Assembly (NCBI RefSeq): GCF_900155525.1
Contig: NZ_LT706952.1
Span: forward strand, 1,128,624 to 1,192,623
DNA: 64,000 nt
Direction of reading: 5' to 3'
DNA from: Mailhella massiliensis
GTDB taxonomy: Bacteria > Desulfobacterota > Desulfovibrionia > Desulfovibrionales > Desulfovibrionaceae
Positions 8,755-17,888 of this stretch are shown here, piece by piece. Numbering within the stretch: the stretch's first letter is position 1; the number at the start of each line of letters is the position of its first letter. Position numbers and translations under genes: made by a program. The notes beneath the pieces were generated by a model. That model saw nothing but the letters and a program-made list of their open reading frames with translations, made no database searches and was not told the origin of the DNA.

Positions 8755-10113
8755 TTACGCCTTGGTGAGATCCACCACTTCGAGGCCGACCATTTCGGCT
8801 ATCATTTTGAGCTGTTCGCGGCAGTCGCCGTACACGATGCCGGAATGATGTTCCATACCCTCGGCAATGAGGTTCTTCATGAACTGTTCGGCGGGAATGT
8901 CCATGCGGGCCACGCCGGCGGTGCCGGAGAAGGCCAGAGGACGGCTGATCATTTCACCGCCGCCGATGAGCAGGCGCAGCTTGCCCTTGCCCTGGCTGAT
9001 GCGGGCCAGCGTGAAGCGGCCGGGCTTCAGGCAGAATTCCGAAAGCAGGGGAAGCTTGCGGTTGGAATGAATGGTACCGCGGATGGGGCCTTCGGGATCG
9101 GCCATGTCGATGGGGGCCTGGCCGCAGTGCCAGAACACCACGGTGTCGTCCTTCACGTCCACATCCACAAGGTCGGTATTGAACGCGCCGGAGTTCTGCA
9201 GGCGGGTGAGAAGCAGAGCGGTGAGCACGCCGTAGAGGTCGCCTTCGCAGCCGCAGGGCACGCCGTCTTCATTCATCATGGCCATGGCGCCGCAGGCGGC
9301 CGCGCCGTAGTGGGTGAAGAAGTGGGGCCAGCAGCGCACCGTCATGCCGAGATAGCCCTGTTCGGCGGCCTTGTCGCGCATACGGGCGTAGATCTTGCAG
9401 GTCTTGATGGTGGCGTCGTGGTCGAGTTCGCCGAGGTTCGGGAACTGGGCCGCACGGCGGGCATACGGAGCGTCGGCCACGCTGTCGGGCTGAGCCTTGG
9501 TTTCCTCGATGAAGTCGAGGATGTCGATATGATCCGTGGTCATGCCGAACAGGCGGAACAGATCGTTGGGGTTGAAGTTGCAGGCATCGAATCCGTCGGG
9601 ATGTTCGCCGATGAGCAGGAACTTCTGCCCCTTGAGCTGGTTGAGCACGGAAGCGGCCTGAGCGGCATGGAAGATTTCCTTCGCGGCTTCGGGATCGGAA
9701 GAATCCTTGTGCACATGGACGATGCTCTTGCCGTGGCGGCTCAGGGCATGGGAAGCCAGGTTGACGCCGCAGAAGGAGTTCAGCAGCAGACGGCCGCCGG
9801 TGCGGGCTTCGGACCAGGACCACATGATGACGGGCTTGCCCAGCTTGAGGGCGGCGGCCACGGTGCTTTCCGCGTCGGTGAAGGTCACCTGAATGACCAG
9901 AAGAGCGTCCACGTCGGCGGCTTCAATGGCGGGAAGAGCGGCTTCCAGAGCCGCGGCGTCGTAAAGGATTTCCTTACCGCCGACAAGTTCGGCATCCATA
10001 TCGGCAAGCGTCTTCAGAGCCTGCTCATGCATTTTGGCGGCAAATTCGGTATCAAACGTAGAACGACCCAGAGCGAGCACACCAAGCCTGGGTTTGCGAA
10101 CAGTGTAAGACAT
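8755..10113 (-). CDS. L-fucose/L-arabinose isomerase-like protein, candidate sulfoquinovose isomerase
   Basis: The 452-residue protein has the two-domain sugar isomerase fold: an N-terminal Rossmann-like region and a C-terminal metal site marked by CEGDLYG (Glu and Asp ligands) and EHHSGIVYGD (His ligand). Members interconvert aldoses and ketoses with Mn2+. In this cluster it could turn sulfoquinovose into sulfofructose, replacing the unrelated YihS isomerase of E. coli. A fucose-isomerase-type enzyme has been described in sulfo-EMP2 pathways, as I recall. The start MSYTVRK follows GGAGGGACATA. Ordinary pentose or deoxyhexose isomerase activity is the main alternative. Confidence 0.72.
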   Translation of the reverse strand: MSYTVRKPRLGVLALGRSTFDTEFAAKMHEQALKTLADMDAELVGGKEILYDAAALEAALPAIEAADVDALLVIQVTFTDAESTVAAALKLGKPVIMWSWSEARTGGRLLLNSFCGVNLASHALSRHGKSIVHVHKDSSDPEAAKEIFHAAQAASVLNQLKGQKFLLIGEHPDGFDACNFNPNDLFRLFGMTTDHIDILDFIEETKAQPDSVADAPYARRAAQFPNLGELDHDATIKTCKIYARMRDKAAEQGYLGMTVRCWPHFFTHYGAAACGAMAMMNEDGVPCGCEGDLYGVLTALLLTRLQNSGAFNTDLVDVDVKDDTVVFWHCGQAPIDMADPEGPIRGTIHSNRKLPLLSEFCLKPGRFTLARISQGKGKLRLLIGGGEMISRPLAFSGTAGVARMDIPAEQFMKNLIAEGMEHHSGIVYGDCREQLKMIAEMVGLEVVDLTKA

Positions 10114-10570
10114 TATGTCCCTCCAGATAATCTTGACCTCAAAAGGCGAAACATCGCCCTTTCGACCCTGCCTCAAACAGTGCCGCATGGTGACCGGAAT
10201 GACGTCTTTCAGCGGATGACTCCAACTTCATTCCATTGTTACCATTTATGACGGCACAGTCATATTCTCGTCACAAAGCATATCAAGTTTCAATAATTAA
10301 GCAAACGCAAATACTCTCAACGGAGAGCATTTCACTCTTATTAACAACTAGTTATGTGTATTTTTATCCGTATATATCTTTTTTGTTAAAAAACTGATCT
10401 TTTATTCACATGTTGTACTGCACTATCTGCCCCTCATAAAGCAGTAAAAACAAACCTTGTCGATGCAAAATACGGCTCCATTTTTCTATCACGGGGCCAC
10501 ATTCATACTCTGCAGCGGTTCGTTCCATGACGAGGGGAAGGAAGGGCGGCGTAGCCGCCCTTCGCGTGCC
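10114..10570. promoter_or_regulatory. AT-rich intergenic region upstream of the isomerase-GH31-TRAP operon
   Basis: No gene is visible in these 457 bases. Bases 10240-10440 are strongly AT-rich against the GC-rich background, which fits a promoter for the isomerase-to-kinase operon. No sigma-54 -24/-12 element was found. A hairpin (GAAGGGCGGC pairing with GCCGCCCTTC, 10541-10563) sits at the 3' end of the reductase gene and is probably its terminator. Confidence 0.5.
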
Positions 10571-11422
10571 TTACTTCGTGATCTTGTAGACGGCGCAGGA
10601 GTCTTCCATACCCATGCCGGCTTCGCTGGCCTGGGTGTAGTAGGCATAAGCCTGTTCGATCATCTTGGGTTCATAGCCCCAGTCGCGGGCCATGGCGCAG
10701 CCGAGGCGCAGGTCCTTGGCGGTGAGGTTCACGCCGAAGCGGGCGGCGTAGTCGTTGTCGGCGATCCAGGGGCCGCGCACGTCGAGCTGGAAGCTGCGGG
10801 CGCCGGTATCCTGAAGCAGTTCAATGAGCTTGTGGGGGTCCATGCCGGCCAGAGCGCCGATGCGCATACCTTCGGCCAGAACGGCCAGATTGGCCATGCC
10901 GATGAGGTTGCTCAGCAGCTTCACGGCGCAGGAGGCGTTCACGGTATCCACGTCGCGGGGCTGACCGATCTTGGAAAAGAGGGGCATGAGCTTTTCGATG
11001 GCGGCGCGGTCGCCGCCGATGAACAGGGGTTCTTCGCACTTGGCGGCCATCTGCGGGGTCTTGCCCACGGTGGACTGCACATAGGCGATGCCCTTCTTCT
11101 GGGCTTCGGCGGCCATCTGATTGGCGGTGGAAGGATCAATGGTGCTGAAGTCGATATGGATGGCGCCGGACTTCATTTTGGCATACAGGCCGTCTTCGCC
11201 GAGCACGGTGCCGGTCACATGCTGAGGCATGGCAAGGCAGGTGCAGAGAACGTCGCACACGGCGAGTTCATCGCGGCTGTGGGCGACCACGGCGCCGTCG
11301 GCCACGAATTCTTCAGCACGCTGCACGTTGAGGTCGAAAACGATGACCTTCTCACCGGCGCGCAGAATGTTGCGCGCGATGACGCCGCCCATGTTGCCGA
11401 GACCAATAAAACCAAACTGCAT
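10571..11422 (-). CDS. 3-hydroxyisobutyrate dehydrogenase-family reductase, probable sulfolactaldehyde reductase (YihU-like)
   Basis: The 283-residue NAD(P)-dependent protein starts with the GFIGLGNMG nucleotide-binding loop and has the catalytic Lys in VKLLSN. The substrate loop reads STVGKT instead of the usual VSGG of 3-hydroxyisobutyrate dehydrogenases. That places Lys121 where YihU has Arg123, one of its sulfonate ligands. YihU Asn174 and Ser178 appear as Ser and Gly here. The predicted reaction is sulfolactaldehyde plus NADH to DHPS, the substrate expected for the neighbouring glycyl radical enzyme. A different beta-hydroxyacid substrate remains possible. Confidence 0.72.
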   Translation of the reverse strand: MQFGFIGLGNMGGVIARNILRAGEKVIVFDLNVQRAEEFVADGAVVAHSRDELAVCDVLCTCLAMPQHVTGTVLGEDGLYAKMKSGAIHIDFSTIDPSTANQMAAEAQKKGIAYVQSTVGKTPQMAAKCEEPLFIGGDRAAIEKLMPLFSKIGQPRDVDTVNASCAVKLLSNLIGMANLAVLAEGMRIGALAGMDPHKLIELLQDTGARSFQLDVRGPWIADNDYAARFGVNLTAKDLRLGCAMARDWGYEPKMIEQAYAYYTQASEAGMGMEDSCAVYKITK

Positions 11423-12015
11423 TTTTTACTCCTTTCCTCAGGAAAAAGGCTTGCCGCGCATGGCGCGGTCATGAAGAGGAACCCTTCGCGCGGACAGCCC
11501 GGCAATCGCCGGAACACCCGCGCCTTCCACTCTGCCGGCCCTCGTTTCGTCGCTTCAGCCCCGGCATCCGGCCGCCGCAAAACGCCCGAGGCCTCTTGCC
11601 CACGGAAAGCGGGCGCCCGCAAGGCCGTGCCGGGGTCGCGACGTATGCCGACGGACCTCAAAAGCTGCGTCGTGACGGAGAAACAGGCGGCCCGTAGCCG
11701 CAACGGTCCTCCGCGTCACCTGATCCGAACCTGTCGCCCGAAGGCGAGCGGCCCGGAAAATATCCGTTTCTTCCGAACGTGACTGCGTGATATCTGACGG
11801 TGACCCTGCCAATATCCCCGTTCCGAATTTCCACGTCCAGAGAATTGCCATCAAAAAGGCACAAACAAGCAGGGGGGCCGGCTCAGGCCTGCCCCCCTGC
11901 CGTATCGGTTCTTATTCCGGGTCCGCCCCGTCGCAAAGGGGAGTTCACGACATCGGAGCGGCCGGCCTTCGTACAGGAACGGCGGGAGCCGTGAAAGCTC
12001 CCGCCGTCAGGTCAA
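11423..12015. other. 593-base gap between GRE1 and the reductase
   Basis: I see no convincing gene. Several small overlapping frames look like chance products of high GC. A strong hairpin at 11869-11901 (GCAGGGGGGC pairing with GCCCCCCTGC) followed on the minus strand by a T-rich run is probably the GRE1 terminator. The remaining 440 bases would be a long untranslated leader of the reductase gene and could hold a structured RNA, but none was recognised. Confidence 0.4.
11869..11901 (-). terminator. Probable rho-independent terminator of GRE1
   Basis: A ten-pair GC stem with a mostly G/C loop lies 115 bases after the GRE1 stop and is followed on the minus strand by TTGTTTGTGCCTTTTT. Confidence 0.55.
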
Positions 12016-14490
12016 TTACATACCTTCGTGTTCGGTACGGGCGATGACGTCGTTCTGCAGGTCGCGGGACAGGTCGCAGAAGTAGGCGCTGTAACCGGCG
12101 ATGCGGACCAGCAGGTTGCGGTAGCTCGCGGGGTCCTTCTGCGCGGCTTCCAGCGTCGCACGGTTCACCACGTTGAACTGCAGGTGCCACAGCTTCAGGT
12201 CGCACCAGGTACGGATGATGTCCATGACCTTGCGCGTGCCTTCCTCACCGGCCACCGACTTCGGCGAAAGCTTGATGTTCAGCAGACGGGAGGCGCGGTT
12301 GATCATCCCGTAGTTCTTGGTGTGGTAGTTGGACAGAAGGTCCGCGGTCGGGCCCTTTTCATCCGCGCCCTGAGAGGCGGAGGATCCGTCGGACAGAGCC
12401 GTCCACGCCTTGCGGCCGTTGGGCGTCGCGCAGATCACGTTGCCGAAGGGAACGTGAGAGGTGATCGGCACGTAGCGCACGTCCACATGCACGCCGCGTT
12501 CGCGGGTGCTCTTTTCTGCCTCGACCTGCGTGAAGCGGTCGATGTCCTTCGCGATGCTGTCCGCATACGGATCGTTGTTGCCGTAGCGGGGCGCGGACTG
12601 CAGCATCTTCTGCACGGGTTCGTAGCCCACGAAGTCCGCGTTGATGGCGTCCAGAACTTCCTGCATGGTCAGCTTCTTTTCTTCGAACACCAGCTTCTTG
12701 ATGGCGGCAAGGGAGTCCGTCACCGTCGCGTAGCCCAGGAATTCGAAGTAGGAGAAGTCCACGCCGCCGGGGATCTTTTCGGTATGAAGGTCAAGCGCGT
12801 TTTCCATGCACAGGTTGTGAAGCACGGAGGACAGAGGCGCGGCGAAGTGCTGGGGACGCAGACGGTCCACGATGTGCTGCTGCTGGAAGGCCTTGTGCAG
12901 CAGGTTCATGTGCTGCTTCTTGTACGCTTCGTAGAATTCCTCCCACGTCTTGAAGGAGCACGGATCGCCCGTTTCAAGGCCGATCAGCTCGTCGCCGTAG
13001 TGCATCATGCGGCCGTTGTGCAGCACCATTTCCAGAGCCGCGCCGAAGTTGATGTACACGCAGCCGGAGGTGTAGGTGTCGCGGTTCGGATGACGCGTTT
13101 CCGTGCAGCCGGAAACCGCGTAGTCCAGAGCTTCGTTCACGGGCACGCCCTTCACCGTGTTCAGGAACACCACTTCTTCGTCGTTGATCAGCTTCGGGAA
13201 GCCGGAGCCGTCCTTCACCGTCAGCGCCACTTCATACATGAAGCGTTCGGGAGTGCGGGAATGGATACGCGCGGCAAGGTCGGGGTAGTTCAGAGGGAAT
13301 TCACGCTTGGATTCCAGGAACAGGTAGGAAAGATCGTTGGTCGCGTCTTCGCCGTCGGGAGTCTGGCCGCCGATGGTCACGGCTTCCCAGTGCGCGTAGC
13401 CTTCCTGGAATTCGTTGCCCGTGGGGTTGATGTACAGGTCGATGAACTGAGCCATATCCACCCACATGCATTCCAGAAGTTCGCGGGCCTCTTCACGGGT
13501 CATGCGGCCTTCTTCGATGTCCTTCTTGTAGTAGGGGTACAGGTACTGGTCCATGCGGCCGTTGGAAATGATGGCGCTGGCCTTCTGTTCGATGCGGGAG
13601 AACATCTGTACGAACCACTGGCACTGCACCGCTTCACGGAACGTACGGGCGGGGTACGCGGGCACGCGTTCGCACACTTCGGCGATGGTCAGAAGCTCGG
13701 CCTTGCGCTTGGGATCCGCTTCTTCGGCCGCAAGCCTGCGGGCCAGTTCCACATGGCGGCGGGCCCAGATCATGATGGCGTCGCACACGATGATCATGGC
13801 TTCATAGAAGGGCTTCTTTTCCCACAGGTCCACGGAGTTCGTCAGATCCAGGGCCGCCAGGCGCTCCTTCGCTTCATTCTGGATGTCGATGAAGCCGCGC
13901 TGAATCACCTTGCCGTAGTCCGGCACCCACTGCAGGGCCGAACGGTAGGAGGAGGTTTCCGAAACCACGAACTTGGACTTCAGGCCGCGTTCGTCGTCGT
14001 ACGTCACGCCGCGGATCTCCGCCGGAATGACCTTGTTCAGATGTTCATGGTAGGTCTTGCCTTCCCAGTAGGGGGCGATTTCTTCCATGACGATCTTCTT
14101 GTCGGCATCGGAAATCTGGAAGGGGCTCTTCGCGCGATGGTCCAGATCGCCCAGCACTTCGCGGTAGAAGTCGCCGTCGATTTCAGGATACAGAATGCCG
14201 TAACGGCCGAGCTGGCCCACGCGGCCGGCGAGAAGCTGATCGGGGGTGATGTACACCGTGATCTTTTCGGCCACGTTCTTCAGAGCCTTGGCCCAGCGCA
14301 GGGTCAGAAGCTCGCCTTCCGTGGTCTTCATGGATTCGGTGAAGTACTTGGCGCGTTCCACGTCCACATGGGGAATGGTGAACTGGTTGCGTTCGAGAAT
14401 CTTGTACACGCGCTCACGACCGGCACGATCGACCTTCTTGTTGATGACGCGATCTTCCTGGGGAGAGAGGCAGGCGCAGCACTGGGACAT
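12016..14490 (-). CDS. Glycyl radical enzyme, sulfite-lyase type (isethionate or DHPS C-S lyase), copy 1
   Basis: The 824-residue enzyme has the PFL-like domain and a C-terminal glycyl radical loop (VRIAGYSAY, Gly799). The thiyl residue is Cys462 in SGCTET with Glu464 two residues on, a Cys-x-Glu pair used by C-S, C-N and C-O lyases of this superfamily. The Cys-Thr-Glu form and overall sequence fit IslA/HpsG sulfite-lyases better than glycerol or propanediol dehydratases, which have Cys-Val-Glu. Next to a YihU-like reductase, the likely reaction is DHPS to hydroxyacetone plus sulfite; isethionate is the alternative. The MSQCCAC start follows GGAGGAATCC. A sigma-54 promoter lies upstream. It has no activase of its own and probably uses the one at 18060. 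Confidence 0.82.
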   Translation of the reverse strand: MSQCCACLSPQEDRVINKKVDRAGRERVYKILERNQFTIPHVDVERAKYFTESMKTTEGELLTLRWAKALKNVAEKITVYITPDQLLAGRVGQLGRYGILYPEIDGDFYREVLGDLDHRAKSPFQISDADKKIVMEEIAPYWEGKTYHEHLNKVIPAEIRGVTYDDERGLKSKFVVSETSSYRSALQWVPDYGKVIQRGFIDIQNEAKERLAALDLTNSVDLWEKKPFYEAMIIVCDAIMIWARRHVELARRLAAEEADPKRKAELLTIAEVCERVPAYPARTFREAVQCQWFVQMFSRIEQKASAIISNGRMDQYLYPYYKKDIEEGRMTREEARELLECMWVDMAQFIDLYINPTGNEFQEGYAHWEAVTIGGQTPDGEDATNDLSYLFLESKREFPLNYPDLAARIHSRTPERFMYEVALTVKDGSGFPKLINDEEVVFLNTVKGVPVNEALDYAVSGCTETRHPNRDTYTSGCVYINFGAALEMVLHNGRMMHYGDELIGLETGDPCSFKTWEEFYEAYKKQHMNLLHKAFQQQHIVDRLRPQHFAAPLSSVLHNLCMENALDLHTEKIPGGVDFSYFEFLGYATVTDSLAAIKKLVFEEKKLTMQEVLDAINADFVGYEPVQKMLQSAPRYGNNDPYADSIAKDIDRFTQVEAEKSTRERGVHVDVRYVPITSHVPFGNVICATPNGRKAWTALSDGSSASQGADEKGPTADLLSNYHTKNYGMINRASRLLNIKLSPKSVAGEEGTRKVMDIIRTWCDLKLWHLQFNVVNRATLEAAQKDPASYRNLLVRIAGYSAYFCDLSRDLQNDVIARTEHEGM

Positions 14491-14558
14491 GGATTCCTCC
14501 AAAAATGTATGATGGTTGAAAAGCCTTGTGCTTTTCCGTTTTGACACATCTTTCTTTA

Positions 14559-14574
14559 TGCACGAACCGTGCCA
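14559..14574 (-). promoter_or_regulatory. Sigma-54 (-24/-12) promoter of GRE1
   Basis: On the minus strand it reads TGGCACGGTTCGTGCA, with the invariant GG and GC separated by ten bases as in the RpoN consensus. It lies 69 bases before the GRE1 start and is repeated before the second copy. Confidence 0.85.
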
Positions 14575-14654
14575 ATTATCATAATTCATTGTTTTTTATA
14601 ATATATTTTATTTTTATCGGCATTCGAACACCCTTGCCGCAGCCTGCGTTTTCG

Positions 14655-14666
14655 TGCATTTTTGCA
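14655..14666. promoter_or_regulatory. Candidate enhancer site, proximal (GRE1)
   Basis: TGCATTTTTGCA is a symmetric TGCA-N4-TGCA element about 80 bases upstream of the sigma-54 promoter. An identical 12-mer lies 99 bases further upstream and another in front of GRE2. It is a likely binding site for a sigma-54 activator, possibly the one at 15656. Confidence 0.55.
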
Positions 14667-14753
14667 ACATATATTTTATAACATACTGTAATTAAAATAT
14701 TTTTAAACTTGAGCAAAAAAACACTCCTCCCCTTCTTTACCCCGAAAATTCAT

Positions 14754-14765
14754 TGCATTTTTGCA
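14754..14765. promoter_or_regulatory. Candidate enhancer site, distal (GRE1)
   Basis: This is the second exact TGCATTTTTGCA, 99 bases from the first. The two copies of a palindromic element at this distance fit cooperative enhancer binding. It also lies in front of the divergent GlcG-like gene. The rest of 14491-15154 contains no recognisable gene. Confidence 0.55.
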
Positions 14766-15154
14766 CAAAGAACAGCGGAAAGAACCTGACGCCACCTGCC
14801 GCAGCCGCTTTTCTGCCGAAAATCTCCGAAAAACCTTCGGGAGAACACGTCTCCGAGGCAACGACCGACCAAGGAACACCTGTGAAATCGAAAAACGTGC
14901 CATGCCCGCGGCGGCCGCGCAAAGCCGCTCCGATCCGGACGGATTCCACCCTTTTGCGGGATATTTCCGCCGAAGAACAGAACGTTCTTTTGCCGGTGAA
15001 ACCGTTTGACATTTCCCTCCTCTGCCCTACAAACAGGGACAGGGAAAACGGCCCGCCCCGCATTCCTGCCGCAACGGGCGGCAGAAGAGGCAGCCTTCTC
15101 GACATGAAGTTCCTCCGAAGCAGCCCGCCCCTTATCTCTTATCCGGGAGCAATC

Positions 15155-15568
15155 ATGATCAGCGATACCCTTTACCTGCGTATCCGGCAGATTCTTCAGC
15201 AGTTCGACCAGCTCGCCGCGGGGGGAGCCCCCGTATGTCTGGCCATAGCGGCGCCGGACACGGCACTGGCGGCCCTTCTGCGTATGCCCGGCGTTCATGC
15301 GCGCATCGAGCACATGGCCAGAGGCAAAGCCTATACGTCCGCCAAAATGCACTGTTCCACCTCCGCCCTGCATGAACGCCTTATCAGAGAAAAGCTCAGT
15401 CTGGCCGATTTCATGGATGAACGCATGACTTCCATGCCCGGCGGCGTCCCTATGTTCGATGAAAACGGCGTGCTCATTGCGGGCATAGGCGTCAGCGGCC
15501 GCAGCCCGGAAGAAGACGAAGCCCTGGCGCTGCGCGTGCGCGACGCTCTGCTCGCCCGGCAGGCATAG
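15155..15568 (+). CDS. GlcG/HbpS family (DUF336) protein
   Basis: The 137-residue protein matches the small GlcG/HbpS/PduO-C-terminal fold. It has the GGVPMFDENG and GIGVSGRSPEEDE segments typical of the family, which includes heme- and cobalamin-related proteins and is often found beside radical or B12 enzyme clusters. It has no signal peptide. It is transcribed away from GRE1 across a 664-base regulatory gap and ends in a terminator. Its role here is unknown; a sensory or accessory role for the GRE system is possible. ATG 15155 is preceded by CCGGGAG; the open frame extends much further upstream, but that part looks non-coding. Confidence 0.7.
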   Translation: MISDTLYLRIRQILQQFDQLAAGGAPVCLAIAAPDTALAALLRMPGVHARIEHMARGKAYTSAKMHCSTSALHERLIREKLSLADFMDERMTSMPGGVPMFDENGVLIAGIGVSGRSPEEDEALALRVRDALLARQA

Positions 15569-15569
15569 A

Positions 15570-15604
15570 GAAAGGGCGGGGAATGAACACCCCGCCCTTT
15601 CTTT
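15570..15604 (+). terminator. Rho-independent terminator after the GlcG-like gene
   Basis: AAAGGGCGGGG pairs with CCCCGCCCTTT, followed by CTTT. It lies directly after the stop codon and before the convergent regulator gene, so it may serve both strands. Confidence 0.75.
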
Positions 15605-15655
15605 ATGCTTCAGTTTCAACATGCGGCCTTCCACGAGCGTCCTTCCGGGCACGCG

Positions 15656-17044
15656 TCAGTCGAAGGTCACGCCCCGCTTTTCCAGTTCCTTGACCTTGCG
15701 GAAAATGGTGCTTCTGTCCACCTGAAGTTCCCTGGCCACATTGGCGATGTTGCCGTACTTATGCATGGCGGCACGAAGTACCACGGCCTCCATATCCTTC
15801 ATGATTTCCTTATAATTACGACCGTCGAAGGATATGGCGGGCAGGGAATTGTCGTTCTCTGCCCTGGCGGAGAGCGTACTCACGAAGGGCAGATGCGAAG
15901 GCTGTATGATATTCTCGGCGCAGGTGACGGCAAGGCCCTGCACCATATTCTTGAGTTCACGCACGTTGCCCGGCCAGTCGTGATTCTGGATGGCCGCCTC
16001 CGCTTCGGGGGAAAATTCCATGGTGCGCCCGTACTTTCTGCAGTAAAAATCCAGAAAAAAACGGGCCATGGGCAGAATGTCGTCGTGCCGTTCCCGAAGC
16101 GGCGGAATATGCAGAACGGCGATTTTCAGGCGATAATAGAGATCGCTGCGGAACTCGCCTTCGGCCACGGCCTTTTCCAGATCCCTGTTGGTGGCCGCAA
16201 TGACGCGCACGTCCAGCTTCCTCGGCGTCGTCGCTCCCACGCGCAGCACCTCGCCGTCCTGCAGAAAGCGCAGAAGCCGCGTCTGCATGGCGATGGGCAG
16301 TTCTCCTATTTCGTCGAGAAACACCGTACCCGTGGAAGCGGCCTCGATAAGTCCTACCTTGCCGTTCTTGTTCGCGCCGGAAAACGTGCCCCCCACATAG
16401 CCGAACAGCTCCGTTTCGATAAGCTGCGGCGATATGCTGCCGCAGTCCACCTTGATGAAGGGCCGCTCCGCCCTGTCGCTCTCCATATGGATGCGGCGGG
16501 CCAGCACGTCCTTGCCCACGCCCGTCTCACCGAGAATCAGTACGGGAGCGTCCGTCTGGGCGAGCACCCGCACCTTGCCGTGCAGACTCGTCATGGTTGC
16601 GCTCTGCACGATTTCCGGCATACGGCTTTCCTGCTTGGGCGAATTGCTGAGCTTGGAGAACACCTCCAGAAGTTCCTTCTGAAAGGCCACCTTGCCCTGA
16701 AGCTCCTGCAGGCGACTCTCATCGCGGATGAGCGTGACGCAGTAGGAGGCGACGCCGTCACCGTCGAAAATGGGATGCCCTTCCAGCACCAGACGGCGGC
16801 CGTTGGCAAGAGTCTGTACCCGGGTCATGGACTTGCCGGTACGCAGTATCTCGGGGTTCAGAATGACGTCGAACACCCGCCTGCCCACAAACTCCTGAAT
16901 GTTGTGCCCGATCATGCTCGCATGGGGAACGCCGGTAAGCTTTTCGTGCATGGCGTTCAGGAAGAGAACCGTTCCCTGAGCATCGGTCACGCAGACGCCG
17001 TCGCTGAACACGTCCAGAAGCTGATCGAGATATTCTTGAAGCAT
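15656..17044 (-). CDS. Sigma-54-dependent transcriptional activator (PAS-AAA+-Fis)
   Basis: The 462-residue regulator has a PAS sensor at about residues 5-115, a AAA+ domain with Walker A GETGVGKD and Walker B VFLDEIGE, and a C-terminal Fis-type helix-turn-helix (NIANVARELQVDRSTIF). The sigma-54 contact loop reads GTFSGA rather than GAFTGA. It lies between the two GRE copies, each with a sigma-54 promoter, and is the obvious candidate to activate them in response to a sulfonate or an intermediate. The start was placed at MLQEYLDQ because sequence upstream of it does not look like protein. Confidence 0.85.
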   Translation of the reverse strand: MLQEYLDQLLDVFSDGVCVTDAQGTVLFLNAMHEKLTGVPHASMIGHNIQEFVGRRVFDVILNPEILRTGKSMTRVQTLANGRRLVLEGHPIFDGDGVASYCVTLIRDESRLQELQGKVAFQKELLEVFSKLSNSPKQESRMPEIVQSATMTSLHGKVRVLAQTDAPVLILGETGVGKDVLARRIHMESDRAERPFIKVDCGSISPQLIETELFGYVGGTFSGANKNGKVGLIEAASTGTVFLDEIGELPIAMQTRLLRFLQDGEVLRVGATTPRKLDVRVIAATNRDLEKAVAEGEFRSDLYYRLKIAVLHIPPLRERHDDILPMARFFLDFYCRKYGRTMEFSPEAEAAIQNHDWPGNVRELKNMVQGLAVTCAENIIQPSHLPFVSTLSARAENDNSLPAISFDGRNYKEIMKDMEAVVLRAAMHKYGNIANVARELQVDRSTIFRKVKELEKRGVTFD

Positions 17045-17351
17045 ATCGCACACACCGGGTTGTTTTTGCCTTGCTTTTTCTTGTAGCCGAAGCACGCTCC
17101 GATTGCAACGCGGGCCGAGCCAGCCCCGGCGGAGGCGAAAAACGCCGCCTGCCGTCCCGGTCGTGCGGAACACTGTCCCTCCTCGCGGGAAAACAAGTCA
17201 GGACCACCCGTAAAACGGGTGGCTTGACCAGCCCTGTAAGGGCTTGTTACTTACTCGCGCCTTAAGGGCGCCGGCTTGAACTTCTCTAGTCGGCGCCCTG
17301 CCTTTTTTTCAACAGTTCAAGCCCCCATGTACTTTGACTCGTAGCCTGCTC

Positions 17352-17822
17352 CTAAAGGAGCTTTCCCTGCTTTGGACTGAACGGATCCGTATATTCCCTG
17401 CACGTCCTCTTATCAAGCATGATATCTTCTCTATCCTGATCCCGTATATATTTCCTGATCGTTGCTTCGTTCAAACCTACTGTGCTGACGTAATATCCCA
17501 CGCTCCAGAATCTCCGATTGCCATACCGGTATTTCAGCTGGGAAAATTTATCAAAAATCATCAGTGAACTTTTACCCTTTATATACCCCATAACCGACGA
17601 TATCGCATACTTTGGCGGTATCATGACAAGCATATGCACATGGTCTATCATCATATGTCCCTCAATAATTTCGATTCCCTTGTAATTACAAAGCTGTCGT
17701 ATTATTTTTCCTATTTCTTCACGGTATTGCCCGTAAATCACTTTTCTCCTATACTTCGGAGTGAAGACAATATGGTACCTACACAGCCATTTCGTATGTG
17801 CCAGATTTTGTTCTTTCGCCAT
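17352..17822 (-). CDS. tnpA: IS200/IS605 transposase TnpA (Y1 HUH)
   Basis: The 156-residue protein has the HUH motif HVHML and the catalytic tyrosine in RKYIRDQ. Its length fits an intact TnpA of this family. It catalyses excision and insertion of single-stranded DNA at the end hairpins. The start MAKEQNL lies immediately after a long inverted repeat that buries its ribosome-binding site. Confidence 0.92.
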   Translation of the reverse strand: MAKEQNLAHTKWLCRYHIVFTPKYRRKVIYGQYREEIGKIIRQLCNYKGIEIIEGHMMIDHVHMLVMIPPKYAISSVMGYIKGKSSLMIFDKFSQLKYRYGNRRFWSVGYYVSTVGLNEATIRKYIRDQDREDIMLDKRTCREYTDPFSPKQGKLL

Positions 17823-17823
17823 A

Positions 17824-17888
17824 AAAAAACACCTTTTCGATGTGGACGGGAGCCTGAACAACTCCGTCTTATCGAAAAGGTGTTTTTT
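17824..17888 (-). promoter_or_regulatory. tnpA leader hairpin that sequesters the ribosome-binding site
   Basis: AAAAAACACCTTTTCGAT at 17824-17841 is a perfect complement of ATCGAAAAGGTGTTTTTT at 17871-17888, with a 29-base loop. In the tnpA transcript the AAAGGTG ribosome-binding site lies inside the stem, one base before the ATG. The same arrangement represses translation in classical IS200. Confidence 0.75.

Noticed and set aside
11555-11864. Small minus-strand genes in the gap before the reductase
   Set aside because: Overlapping frames with arginine-rich, low-information translations and no ribosome-binding site.
12016-14490. GRE1/GRE2 as glycerol or propanediol dehydratase
   Set aside because: The active site reads Cys-Thr-Glu rather than Cys-Val-Glu, no microcompartment or propionaldehyde genes are near, and the neighbours point to sulfonates. 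Still not fully excluded.
12028-14544. Long plus-strand frames opposite both GRE copies (also 19118-21655)
   Set aside because: They mirror the GRE codon pattern exactly in both copies and have no ribosome-binding site or family match.
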